Origin: a virus
IMG/VR virus record: IMGVR_UViG_3300017971_000138
Location: 1-39,641 of that record
DNA length: 39,641 nt
Reading direction: 5' to 3' (one strand)
Made by a program: the position numbers and the translations under genes. Of the stretch, positions 31,578-39,552 are shown in pieces; within the stretch, counting starts at the first letter, position 1; every line of letters starts with the position of its first letter. Below the pieces are notes generated by a model, which ran no database searches, was not told the origin of the DNA, and saw nothing but the letters and a program-made list of their open reading frames with translations.

Positions 31578-31621
31578 CATCCAGGCTCTTCCGTAAGTTC
31601 TTGCGCGGAAGGGTCTGGATG
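31578..31621 (+). terminator. Long intergenic hairpin in the fibre array
   Basis: CATCCAGGCTCTTCCG (31578-31593) pairs with CGGAAGGGTCTGGATG (31606-31621), 16 pairs with two G-U, around a 12-base loop. No T run follows, so it may be an mRNA-stabilising or processing element that lets the first fibre be made in a different amount from the rest. Confidence 0.6.
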
Positions 31622-31670
31622 AGTACGATTTGAACGATAATAGTTAGTGTTTCTTTAAAAAGGATAAAGC

Positions 31671-31886
31671 ATGACACAAAAAGCGATAACAGCTCTTGAA
31701 GTAAAAAAGGGTGACTTTACTTTTACTTTCTTAATGCCAGGTGGTTCAACATACGGACAGGCATTTGATGCTGCGTTTGAAGTATTTGCGCATGTAAACC
31801 GACTCAAGAATGAAGCGGTCGAAAAAGTGAAGGCAGATAAAGAAGCACAAGACAAAAAAGATGAAGCACAGAAAGTTGCTGAATAA
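31671..31886 (+). CDS. Small fibre-region protein (71 aa)
   Basis: Unrecognised. AAGGA lies six bases before ATG. Residues 1-40 are beta-like (ALEVKKGDFTFTFLMPGGST) and the rest a charged helix ending DEAQKVAE. It sits between two fibre genes; a chaperone or small tail cap is possible. Confidence 0.65.
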   Translation: MTQKAITALEVKKGDFTFTFLMPGGSTYGQAFDAAFEVFAHVNRLKNEAVEKVKADKEAQDKKDEAQKVAE

Positions 31887-31898
31887 TTGAGAACCGTC

Positions 31899-31928
31899 TT
31901 CTCGCATCTGGGATTCTGGGTGCGAGAG
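31899..31928 (+). terminator. Intergenic hairpin
   Basis: TCTCGCA (31900-31906) pairs with TGCGAGA (31921-31927), extended by one G-U pair at 31899/31928, with a 14-base loop. It lies between 31886 and 31949, without a T run. Confidence 0.4.
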
Positions 31929-31948
31929 GTCCTAAATAGGGAGATGGT

Positions 31949-32293
31949 ATGAACACAGGTAGAATATCCAGATATGAACACGAAGAGCTGCGCACGCTCG
32001 CTTCTGGTTCGATGCTAACCACATATGTTGCAGTTGGCACCGCCATGGAAAATGCTCTTATAAAATACAGAATCGTAAACGAGACAGACGCCAATTTGAC
32101 GATTTCTTTTGATGGCGTAACTGATCATGACCGCATTCCAGCAAACACAGCTTATATTGATGATGCAGCTTTAGAGTCAGGTGGCTCATCTCGTCTGGCT
32201 AAAGGCACAACTATATACGTTAAATACGATCTTGGAGCTGGTCCAACAACGGGCGATGTTTTTGTTACAGCAATATACAACAAGTATCTTTAG
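31949..32293 (+). CDS. Small beta-rich virion protein (114 aa)
   Basis: GGGAG lies seven bases before ATG. Two-thirds are beta-like (ALIKYRIVNETDANLTISFD, then AYIDDAALESGGSSRLAKGT), matching small structural proteins next to phage fibres. Family not recognised. Confidence 0.6.
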   Translation: MNTGRISRYEHEELRTLASGSMLTTYVAVGTAMENALIKYRIVNETDANLTISFDGVTDHDRIPANTAYIDDAALESGGSSRLAKGTTIYVKYDLGAGPTTGDVFVTAIYNKYL

Positions 32294-32305
32294 GAAGGGG
32301 ATAGC

Positions 32306-32908
32306 ATGTCACAGATTGCAAGCATCGGCGGAGGCGGCGGCGGAATCGCTACTCCGGTTTCTGTCCCAAACGGGGGCACCGGAATATCCAGCATTACGGA
32401 TCACGCGCTTATCGTTGGATCTGGGGTCGCTGATGTTACCGTTTTAGCGGCTGCTGGGAATGGCGCAATTCCGATAGGAAGTGTCGGGGCCGATCCTGTT
32501 ATAGCAACAATTACAGCTGGATCTGGTATCAATATTACGAACGGTGCAGGTTCTATAACTATTGCCAGTACAGGTGGTGGTGTTGGCTGGACAGAAGTCA
32601 CTGGTGCCACACAGGCGCTCGCGGTAAACAATGGTTATATTCTCAATAATGCAGGCCTTGTTACTGCAACTCTCCCAGCTACAGCGTCTGTTGGAGATAC
32701 TATAGAGATAGTTGGCAAGGGTGCTGGAGGATGGTTGATAGCTCAAAATGCAGGTCAAACAATACACTTTATTTCTTCTGACACTACGACTGGTGTCGGT
32801 GGATCTCTTGCTTCTACGGTTCAGTATGACTGCGTTGAATTAGTTTGCATAACAGCCAACACAGACTTTGTGGTAAAAGATTCTGTTGGCAATATTACTG
32901 TCGTTTAA
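32306..32908 (+). CDS. Fibre protein with GGTG leader and shared C-terminal module (200 aa)
   Basis: The N-terminus reads PVSVPNGGTGISSITDHALI, a start motif common in phage fibre proteins, then AGSGINITNGAGSITIAST. The last 105 residues (from WTEVTGATQALAVNNGYILN to NITVV) are a module present again at the C-termini of the proteins at 32918 and 36353. Each copy includes the GKGAGGW motif. GGGGA lies six bases before ATG. Confidence 0.75.
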   Translation: MSQIASIGGGGGGIATPVSVPNGGTGISSITDHALIVGSGVADVTVLAAAGNGAIPIGSVGADPVIATITAGSGINITNGAGSITIASTGGGVGWTEVTGATQALAVNNGYILNNAGLVTATLPATASVGDTIEIVGKGAGGWLIAQNAGQTIHFISSDTTTGVGGSLASTVQYDCVELVCITANTDFVVKDSVGNITVV

Positions 32909-32917
32909 GGAGAGAAT

Positions 32918-34645
32918 ATGGCAACGCAAAATGCAATCGATACAAATAAACCTATAGAGGTAAGCAAGGGTGGAACCGGTGCGTCTACTTTGACAGATAC
33001 AAGTGTTTTAGTTGGCAATGGCACAGGTCCAATTGTTGCACTTGCTGCGGCTACAGATGGTCAGCTGATAATCGGCTCTAGCTCGGCAGACCCTGTTCCA
33101 GCGTCTTTAGCTTCTGCAAATGGAACAATAAGCTTTACAGCTGGTGCTGGATCACTTGATCTTTCTGCTGGCGGAGCTCTTTTAACTCCGAGTGGCTTCG
33201 AGTCCTTCGGTGGAGCTGGAAGCTATTATGACGATACAGTTCTTGGTCAATTTACAATTTCTCGTCCAGGAACCGGGTACATAAAAGGCGTTCCTGTTGC
33301 ATGGACAGCCCCACAAACAGTCACAGGTCTTTTGGCTGGAAACACTTATTATATTTATATAGATAATACGGGAACAATTCAGAAGACGACGTCTTATTCT
33401 GAAACGCTTTTTAGCGACAATATAGTCCTGTTTGAATGCTTACGTGATTCTACCTCCGGGACCAATATCCAAGTAACAGTTAAAGAGAATCATCCGTTTG
33501 AGTTTCCCTGGAAGACTTCTGTGTGGGCTCACGATACTTTGGGTCCAGTTATATCTGGCATGCAGGGTGGTGCGAATATAACACTTAATGGCACTCAGAA
33601 AATTGAGATCTCTGGAGCAGATGCGCTTGAGGATCATGGTCTTGAGACAACAATCCCAGATTCTGGTGGCGTTGCAGAGGTGTTTGAACAGTACTTTACA
33701 AACGGTTCTGGCAAGTGGGCTCGACATGCTCAATCAGATACGTTTGATGGAACTTGGAATAACGCTGGTACTCCTACAGCTCTTGGCTCGAACAAGTATT
33801 CTGTTAACAGGCTCTATGTATCTAAAGATGATTTAACGAGCGCTACGCCGACATACATCTCTGTTATGGGTGATGCTCAGTACAATAACTTGTCTGCAGC
33901 TGACACGGCTATTGCAAATGACGCAATCACTACCGCAACAGGTGAACTCGCAGCGCTTGAGCTTGCTCAGCTTGGGTACATAGTTTTTGAGGAGTCTTCT
34001 ACTTCTATTGTGCAAGTTATTATTGCCAAAGAGACAGCGAGAACAAGCTTCTCTGGTGTTACTGCTACAACTGCATCTCTGGTGCTTACGGATACAACGA
34101 ACTTTGATGGAGTTTTGAGTGCTGCTGACACAAACGTGCAGTCTGCATTAGAGACTATTGATGATTGGGGCAAGACGGCATCACGTTCGTTTGCAAGTGA
34201 CTCGGGCAGTGCTGTCCCGGCAAGTGAGGTAATTACCATTGCTGGCGGTACCAATGTGACTACGAGTGCTACTGGATCTACTGTAACTATTAATGCTTCT
34301 GGTGGTGGTGGAGGAATTTCGTGGTCAGAAGTGACTGGAACTACACAAGCAATGGCGGTTGATAATGCATATATTTTGAACAATGCGTCATTAGTTACTG
34401 CCACGTTGCCAGATACGGCGGCTTTGGGTTCGGTGGTTCGTGTTGTTGGTAAAGGAGCAGGCGGCTGGAAGATTGCCCAAAATGCATCAGAGTCAATCAT
34501 CTGGGATGAAGATTCTTCTACGACGGTTGGCACTGGTGGGTCGTTAGATTCCACTGATGATTATGATGCTGTTGAGCTTGTGTGCACTGTGGCTGATACT
34601 ACCTGGACAGTGATTTCCTCAAAAGGAAACATCTCAATTACCTAG
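32918..34645 (+). CDS. Large multi-domain fibre protein (575 aa)
   Basis: Starts with MATQNAIDTNKPIEVSKGGT, the same leader type as 37189 and 37539. A middle section (about 80-400) is beta-rich with a charged central portion; it has no copy elsewhere in the array. The last 108 residues (WSEVTGTTQAMAVDNAYILN to ISIT) are the shared module, preceded by a GSAVPASEVITIAGGTNVTT segment also found in shorter form in 36353. The unique middle is the likely receptor-binding or trimer part. Confidence 0.75.
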   Translation: MATQNAIDTNKPIEVSKGGTGASTLTDTSVLVGNGTGPIVALAAATDGQLIIGSSSADPVPASLASANGTISFTAGAGSLDLSAGGALLTPSGFESFGGAGSYYDDTVLGQFTISRPGTGYIKGVPVAWTAPQTVTGLLAGNTYYIYIDNTGTIQKTTSYSETLFSDNIVLFECLRDSTSGTNIQVTVKENHPFEFPWKTSVWAHDTLGPVISGMQGGANITLNGTQKIEISGADALEDHGLETTIPDSGGVAEVFEQYFTNGSGKWARHAQSDTFDGTWNNAGTPTALGSNKYSVNRLYVSKDDLTSATPTYISVMGDAQYNNLSAADTAIANDAITTATGELAALELAQLGYIVFEESSTSIVQVIIAKETARTSFSGVTATTASLVLTDTTNFDGVLSAADTNVQSALETIDDWGKTASRSFASDSGSAVPASEVITIAGGTNVTTSATGSTVTINASGGGGGISWSEVTGTTQAMAVDNAYILNNASLVTATLPDTAALGSVVRVVGKGAGGWKIAQNASESIIWDEDSSTTVGTGGSLDSTDDYDAVELVCTVADTTWTVISSKGNISIT

Positions 34646-34652
34646 GAGAGTT

Positions 34653-35315
34653 ATGGCAACTAAAAATAGTGTAAACAATAAAACCGGGTCCCTGACGTTG
34701 GACCCTGGAGCATCTGGCGATCCATTTGTTCAGTTAAGTATTAATGCGGATGACAAGTTCATATATGGAGTTGATGATTCAGACAGCGATAAGTTTAAGA
34801 TTGCTGATGCGAACTCTTTGGCTACGGCAAATGTGTTTGTGATGACGGCAGATGGTGAAAGGACGATGCCATTGCAGCCGTCGTTTTTGGCGTATCTTGG
34901 TACTACAGATTCAAATGTAACCGGGAACTCTGATCAGTTTTTCATAGGTTCAGGTAATGCCATGACAGAAGTATTTGATCAGGGAGGTAATTTTAATACG
35001 AATGGTACGTTTACCGCGCCGGTCACGGGTCTCTATAGACTGTTTTATGGGCTTAGATTAACTGGCATTACGGTTTCGCATGATCTTGCATTTAATGGTC
35101 TTAATACATCAAACAATACTTATCCTGGATTTCTTATGGACCCAGGATCAGCATTTCCATCTAGCGGAACTATGGTTATAACGACAAAGGTTATAGCAGA
35201 CATGGACGCGGCTGATACAGCAACGATTAGTGTGACAGTATCAAATGGGGCAAAAGTTGTTGATGTTTCAGCTTCAGGTAGAGATGTTTTTTTTGGTGGT
35301 TATTTAATTTGTTAA
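34653..35315 (+). CDS. C1q-like fibre tip, paralogue 1 (220 aa)
   Basis: Residues 16-60 read LDPGASGDPFVQLSINADDK and continue with GVDDSDSDKFKI, which acts as a stalk and leader. From about residue 75 (ERTMPLQPSFLAYLGTTDSN, then FNTNGTFTAPVTGLYRLFYG) the pattern is that of C1q/TNF-like trimer domains, here with the GTFTAPxTGxY signature. The C-terminus ends FFGGYLIC. It is paralogous to 35325, in tandem. Confidence 0.75.
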   Translation: MATKNSVNNKTGSLTLDPGASGDPFVQLSINADDKFIYGVDDSDSDKFKIADANSLATANVFVMTADGERTMPLQPSFLAYLGTTDSNVTGNSDQFFIGSGNAMTEVFDQGGNFNTNGTFTAPVTGLYRLFYGLRLTGITVSHDLAFNGLNTSNNTYPGFLMDPGSAFPSSGTMVITTKVIADMDAADTATISVTVSNGAKVVDVSASGRDVFFGGYLIC

Positions 35316-35324
35316 AGGAAAGAT

Positions 35325-35984
35325 ATGGCTAAAAAAAATTCTATTTCTAATGCCTCTCAAGATATTACAATTGATCCAGGAGCGAGTGGTGACAGCTTTT
35401 TGCAGTTTTCAATCAATGGGACCGGAGAGTTTCGCATTGGTGTAGACGATAATGACTCGGATAAGTTTAAGATTTCTCAAGGGTCTGCTTTAGGTACAAA
35501 TGATACATTTATAATGACTTCATCAGGCGAGAGAACAATGCCGCTCCAGCCAGCGTTTCTAGCGTATCTTGCCTCAAGTGACAGCTCAGTAACGGGGGAC
35601 GGTACAACGTTTACAATGGGCTCAGGTAATGCGTTAACAGAAATATTTGATCAGGGTGGTGACTTCAATACGAATGGTACGTTTACCGCGCCGATCACAG
35701 GTCGGTACGAGCTTATTGGTGCGATGCGTGTAAATGGCCTAACTTCTTCGCATACAAAAATAGAAATAAATATTGTTACATCAAATGGTACTTATGGTGG
35801 GCTCGAAGCAAATCCTGCATCTATTGATTATAGCGGAATTATTCTTTTCACATGGAGTGCTTTGGTTGACATGGACTCTGCTGACACTGCCACTCTTCAG
35901 GTTACTGTTTCTAATGGAACAAAAGTGGCTGGCCTTCAGGCATTTGGAAGGGCATGCCATTTTGGAGGCTATTTGGTTTGCTAA
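35325..35984 (+). CDS. C1q-like fibre tip, paralogue 2 (219 aa)
   Basis: Aligns with 34653-35315 over its whole length: DPGASGDSFLQFSINGTGEF, VDDNDSDKFKI, GERTMPLQPAFLAYL, FNTNGTFTAPITGRY and HFGGYLVC. The leader and the front of the globular domain are well conserved, while the receptor-facing stretch after residue 135 (IGAMRVNGLTSSHTKIEINI) differs, as expected for tips selected on different receptors. One stretch of 27 bases (35667-35693) is identical to 34995-35021. Confidence 0.75.
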   Translation: MAKKNSISNASQDITIDPGASGDSFLQFSINGTGEFRIGVDDNDSDKFKISQGSALGTNDTFIMTSSGERTMPLQPAFLAYLASSDSSVTGDGTTFTMGSGNALTEIFDQGGDFNTNGTFTAPITGRYELIGAMRVNGLTSSHTKIEINIVTSNGTYGGLEANPASIDYSGIILFTWSALVDMDSADTATLQVTVSNGTKVAGLQAFGRACHFGGYLVC

Positions 35985-36004
35985 TTAATTCAAGGAGATA
36001 TTAA

Positions 36005-36340
36005 ATGGCTTTTACAAATACTGACGTTGACAACATATTAACTGAAGTACAAAGAAATGTTATCAAAGCAGATATTAATTCAGATGTTTTTTATGAAGAT
36101 ATGATCAGGCGAATGCAGTATGGGAAAGACAATGGATGCACAACCTGCCTTCTTATAGAGAAGTATGAAAAGTCTTTTGAAAGATTGAAAAAGAAATGGG
36201 AGCCGATCTTAGTTGCTGATGGAGTTGATCCTATTCCTACTGATGAAGCAGCGTTTGCTGCACTTGTATTTGCGCATGATGATTATAAAGATAAAAAAGC
36301 TATTGTCGATGCGATGCTAGCTGAAATGGCAGGACAGTAA
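36005..36340 (+). CDS. Helical protein within fibre array (111 aa)
   Basis: Unrecognised. AAGGAG is eight bases before ATG. Unlike its neighbours it is helical and charged (DNILTEVQRNVIKADINSDV, then LIEKYEKSFERLKKKWEP). It may be a fibre chaperone or assembly factor, a function such small helical proteins often have next to fibre genes. Confidence 0.65.
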   Translation: MAFTNTDVDNILTEVQRNVIKADINSDVFYEDMIRRMQYGKDNGCTTCLLIEKYEKSFERLKKKWEPILVADGVDPIPTDEAAFAALVFAHDDYKDKKAIVDAMLAEMAGQ

Positions 36341-36352
36341 TAGGGAGTAGTA

Positions 36353-37180
36353 ATGGCAGTATATGATAAGAGGTTAACAGGAAGGAATCGTCTTTCTTAC
36401 CTTGGTGTAAACGCAATCTCGCCTCCAAACTTCAAGAAATACAATAGAGCTCCAACTACCTCAGACAATAAAGGATTTATTGAAGGGGATGAATGGCAAG
36501 ATGACTCTGTTGACCCAGCTGTAGTTTATAAGCTTACGAGTCTTAAAGAGGGCATAGCTATTTGGCAAGGGACAACTTTGCCTTCTGGTGGAACCAACGG
36601 ACAAATACTTGTTGGGTCTACAGGATTGCCTGCTGTTTGGACTGACCTTACTTCTACTGGTGGAACAATAACGGTTACCGGTGGGGCAGGAACTCTTAAT
36701 ATTGAGTCTGGCGGATCTGTACCAATTCAGTTTGATGGAGACACAGGATCTGCTGTCCCCGCTCTCGGAATTCTAGATATTGTAGGGGGCGTAGGCGTGA
36801 CCACCTCTGCGGCTGGCAATGTTATGACCATCTCTTCTTCCGCTGGTGGGCTTGCATGGACAGAAGTTACTGGTACTACCCAGGCAATGGCTGTAGATAA
36901 TGGATATCTTGCAAACAATGCTGCTCCCGTTGTGTTTACACTTCCAGCAACAGCTGCACAGTTTTCTATTATTGAGGTTGTTGGTAAAGGTGCTGGCGGT
37001 TGGAAGATTGAGCAGAATGCCGGGCAGACCATAATATGGGAAACAACTGCATCTACAACAACAGGCGTTGGTGGCTACTTAGAGTCCACTGATGACTATG
37101 ATAAAGTAGCCGTAATGTGCACTGTAACTGACACAGACTTTACCGTAGTTGCAAGTAAAGGTAACATTACAATCGTTTAA
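36353..37180 (+). CDS. Fibre protein with shared C-terminal module (275 aa)
   Basis: N-terminal 75 residues (LTGRNRLSYLGVNAISPPNF, then EGDEWQDDSVDPAVVYKL) appear unique. They are followed by a beta segment (GGTITVTGGAGTLNIESGGS), the GSAVPALGILDIVGGVGVTT segment, and the shared 108-residue module (WTEVTGTTQAMAVDNGYLAN to NITIV). The module is the third copy in the array. AGGGAG is seven bases before ATG. Confidence 0.75.
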   Translation: MAVYDKRLTGRNRLSYLGVNAISPPNFKKYNRAPTTSDNKGFIEGDEWQDDSVDPAVVYKLTSLKEGIAIWQGTTLPSGGTNGQILVGSTGLPAVWTDLTSTGGTITVTGGAGTLNIESGGSVPIQFDGDTGSAVPALGILDIVGGVGVTTSAAGNVMTISSSAGGLAWTEVTGTTQAMAVDNGYLANNAAPVVFTLPATAAQFSIIEVVGKGAGGWKIEQNAGQTIIWETTASTTTGVGGYLESTDDYDKVAVMCTVTDTDFTVVASKGNITIV

Positions 37181-37188
37181 GGAGAATT

Positions 37189-37530
37189 ATGGCCACCAGA
37201 AATAGTATCAACTCAGACATAGCTATAGAGATAGAAAAAGGCGGTACTCGTACAACATCTAATACGGCATATGCGGTCCTCTGCGGGGGAACTACAGCAA
37301 CAGGGGCGATACAGTCTATTGCTTCGGTTGGAACAGCAACACAAGTATTAACATCTAATGGCGCTGGCGCTCTTCCTACATTTCAAGCTGCACCAACAAC
37401 GAGCATGGAATTCCAGCAAGTTTCAACTGATCCGGTTTCTCCTATTGACGGACAGGTTTGGTATAACACAACGTCAAATGAATTTAAAGGACAGGCAAAC
37501 AGTGTTACCGTTACGTTTACTGTTACTTAG
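37189..37530 (+). CDS. Short fibre leader protein (113 aa)
   Basis: Reads RNSINSDIAIEIEKGGTRTT, then CGGTTATGAIQSIASVGTAT and DPVSPIDGQVWYNTTSNEFKG before a short beta end. It corresponds to the first 100 residues of the gene at 37539, without its propeller. It could be a separate adaptor or the remnant of a longer fibre after loss of the tip. AAGGAG lies five bases before ATG. Confidence 0.7.
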   Translation: MATRNSINSDIAIEIEKGGTRTTSNTAYAVLCGGTTATGAIQSIASVGTATQVLTSNGAGALPTFQAAPTTSMEFQQVSTDPVSPIDGQVWYNTTSNEFKGQANSVTVTFTVT

Positions 37531-37538
37531 GAGTGCAT

Positions 37539-38729
37539 ATGGCTACAAAAAATGAAATTGATTCTAATATTCCTATAGAGGTTGAAAAGGGCGGCACTGA
37601 GACGTCTGCTTTTGTGGCTTATACGCCAATTTGCGGTGGCACTGGGGCAGCGACAGCTCTTCAGTCTGTTGCTTCTATTGCTAATGCAAACGATATTTTG
37701 ACGTCTGAAGGAGCAGGAGCTCTCCCGGTATTTAAGACTCCTATAACTTACTTTGAGCAATTGGCTTCTGACCCTGGCTCTCCAACAGCTGGGCAGGTTT
37801 GGTATAACACGACTACGGATCTTTTTAAGGGTGCTGTTACAGTTGTTAGTGGTGCATGGGTTATAAAAGCTGTTGCAACTTATTCTTCTTATTATGGCGG
37901 TGCTGGTGAGCCAGATGATGCATTTGGGTGCAATGGGCCATCCCAGGCGCAACGATATGACGGCGTAGCTGATTCTTGGTCAACCAAAACTGGCTTTGGG
38001 GGGACTGTTAACCCACCGGTTATTACAGGTACCGATGCCGGCGATGCATTAGCAGCAGGAGGAATTGTAGGTGGATCTGTCTCTAATCAGCTAAAAAAAT
38101 ATGATGGAGTTGGAGATAGTTGGTCAACAAAGTCAACAATGTCTGTTTCTTGTACTGGTCCAGGATTTAAGGGGTCTGGCGACGATGCTCTTAAATTTGG
38201 CGGAAGAATAGATCCTCTTACAGGGTGGAGCGGAACAAACTCGGCAGAAAGATATGACGGGACTGGAAATTCTTGGTCAACAAAAGCAAGTTATAGTGGA
38301 ACAGTTGCCGCCCTTATTTTGAGCGCTGGAACAGCAGGAGACTGTCTTCGTTGTGGCGGAGTTACTAGTTCTGGAGGAACACAGACTTCTGCTGTTGAGT
38401 TATATGACGGAACCGGGAATTCGTGGACAACGAAGACTTCTATGAACTCCACTAGAGGCGATGGTGGATATGGTAGTGCTGCAGCAAGCGCAATTGTATG
38501 GGGCGGCTCAGCAGGTGGTGTTACATATACAAAACAGTGTGAAAAGTATGATGGAGTTGGTAACTCATGGTCAGCTGGTCCAACTTGCAATGATAATCAT
38601 GCGCCAACGGCAAGTGTTGCAGATTCTAACACATCGGCTTTGACCTGGAGCAGCGGGTCGGCACCAACTAAATCAACTGAAAGATTAGGTAGCACCTCAA
38701 TAAGCGTAGTAACGTTTACAACAACTTAG
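37539..38729 (+). CDS. Kelch-like beta-propeller receptor-binding protein (396 aa)
   Basis: ATG 37539 has TTAGGAG five bases upstream; an in-frame GTG at 37533 is closer to the SD and unlikely. Residues 1-100 are the leader shared with 37189. From about 138 on, five repeats with YDGxGxSW at 140, 188, 239, 289 and 337 (period about 49) and a GG pair in each repeat match kelch-type blades. Such propellers bind proteins or glycans, so this is a strong candidate for the receptor-binding tip. Several Cys lie in the blades. Confidence 0.8.
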   Translation: MATKNEIDSNIPIEVEKGGTETSAFVAYTPICGGTGAATALQSVASIANANDILTSEGAGALPVFKTPITYFEQLASDPGSPTAGQVWYNTTTDLFKGAVTVVSGAWVIKAVATYSSYYGGAGEPDDAFGCNGPSQAQRYDGVADSWSTKTGFGGTVNPPVITGTDAGDALAAGGIVGGSVSNQLKKYDGVGDSWSTKSTMSVSCTGPGFKGSGDDALKFGGRIDPLTGWSGTNSAERYDGTGNSWSTKASYSGTVAALILSAGTAGDCLRCGGVTSSGGTQTSAVELYDGTGNSWTTKTSMNSTRGDGGYGSAAASAIVWGGSAGGVTYTKQCEKYDGVGNSWSAGPTCNDNHAPTASVADSNTSALTWSSGSAPTKSTERLGSTSISVVTFTTT

Positions 38730-38735
38730 GAGCGT

Positions 38736-39371
38736 ATGGACAATCTTAAGCAAGTTAAAAATATTTTAAGTGATTCTGAGTTTGAAAAGCTTCAAGAAAT
38801 AAAAGATGAGCTTTCTGATTCATGGGAGAAGAACCAGATATTTCGCACTGAAACAGAAGCCCGTTTTGCAGTTCTAAACGATGCAAAGATTCCTACAAAG
38901 GCAGGGAAATACTGGCAATCTGTTCGTGAGCAGATGTGCCACTTTAATGAGCTCGTAACTCTATCGTTTGATATGCGTCGTAAAGAGATAGATCTGCAGG
39001 AGGTTCAAGAGAAGCTTGGTTCGGCAAAAGAATACGACAAGCGTCGCCTTGAGGTTGATAAAGATGAGCTCGTATTCGGTTTAGCTAACTGTAAGCGAGT
39101 GGCAAAAGATCGTGTACGAGAGATCATGCAGTGGTCGATGCTTAAGAAGGAGCTTGATGACGGGTCTTTTGACACGAAGAATGTTAACACTCACCAACGA
39201 GAAACTCTTTTCAAGACAGCTTTAAACAAGGCGCAAATGACTACAGAGAAAACGGGATCAGAGGAGCGTCTTTCTATTGGTGGTCTCATTCATATGCTCA
39301 AAAAAGAGCCTGAAAATAAAGAATTGGTAGAAAAGCTTGAGAGGCAGGCGTTGTCTAAAAAAGATAAATAA
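38736..39371 (+). CDS. Charged helical protein after fibre array (211 aa)
   Basis: Unrecognised. Starts after TAGGAG six bases upstream. Helical and charged throughout, with coiled-coil-like stretches (VKNILSDSEFEKLQEIKDEL, EIDLQEVQEKLGSAKEYDKR). Near the end, KTGSEERLSIGGLIHMLKKE is a less charged break. It is the last large gene before a strong hairpin, so it shares the fibre transcript; a virion or fibre-assembly role is inferred from position only. Confidence 0.7.
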   Translation: MDNLKQVKNILSDSEFEKLQEIKDELSDSWEKNQIFRTETEARFAVLNDAKIPTKAGKYWQSVREQMCHFNELVTLSFDMRRKEIDLQEVQEKLGSAKEYDKRRLEVDKDELVFGLANCKRVAKDRVREIMQWSMLKKELDDGSFDTKNVNTHQRETLFKTALNKAQMTTEKTGSEERLSIGGLIHMLKKEPENKELVEKLERQALSKKDK

Positions 39372-39377
39372 TTAAGT

Positions 39378-39417
39378 GACTCTCGGGCTATAACCATGAA
39401 CGAAGAGCCCGAGAGTC
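39378..39417 (+). terminator. Hairpin closing the rightward fibre operon
   Basis: GACTCTCGGGCT (39378-39389) pairs perfectly with AGCCCGAGAGTC (39406-39417), 12 bp around a 16-base loop. No T run follows, so a weak or processing terminator is likely. Confidence 0.65.
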
Positions 39418-39462
39418 TAAAGCAGTGCTTCCTATACAAACCCGCTTTTATAAGGAGACTGT

Positions 39463-39552
39463 ATGGATATTACTTGCTTATCCCTGTATTTTGGGACCTT
39501 ATTGGTGTGTTATTTGACACTTGGGATGTACTTCCACTGGAAGCTTAAATAG
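39463..39552 (+). CDS. Micro-membrane protein across the junction (29 aa)
   Basis: AAGGAG five bases before ATG, an excellent site. The product is one hydrophobic helix with a basic end: MDITCLSLYFGTLLVCYLTL, then GMYFHWKLK. The gene crosses into the terminal repeat (its last 34 bases are also 1-34), which is why it is easily lost in linear annotation. It lies after the fibre hairpin and converges on the secreted protein at 43-279. A single-TM micro-protein of this sort could be a lysis peptide or a modulator; no homology is claimed. Confidence 0.65.
   Translation: MDITCLSLYFGTLLVCYLTLGMYFHWKLK

Noticed and set aside
30799-39371. Diversity-generating retroelement acting on the fibre tips
   Set aside because: No reverse transcriptase motif, no template repeat with A-specific mismatches, and the shared fibre segments differ at all bases.
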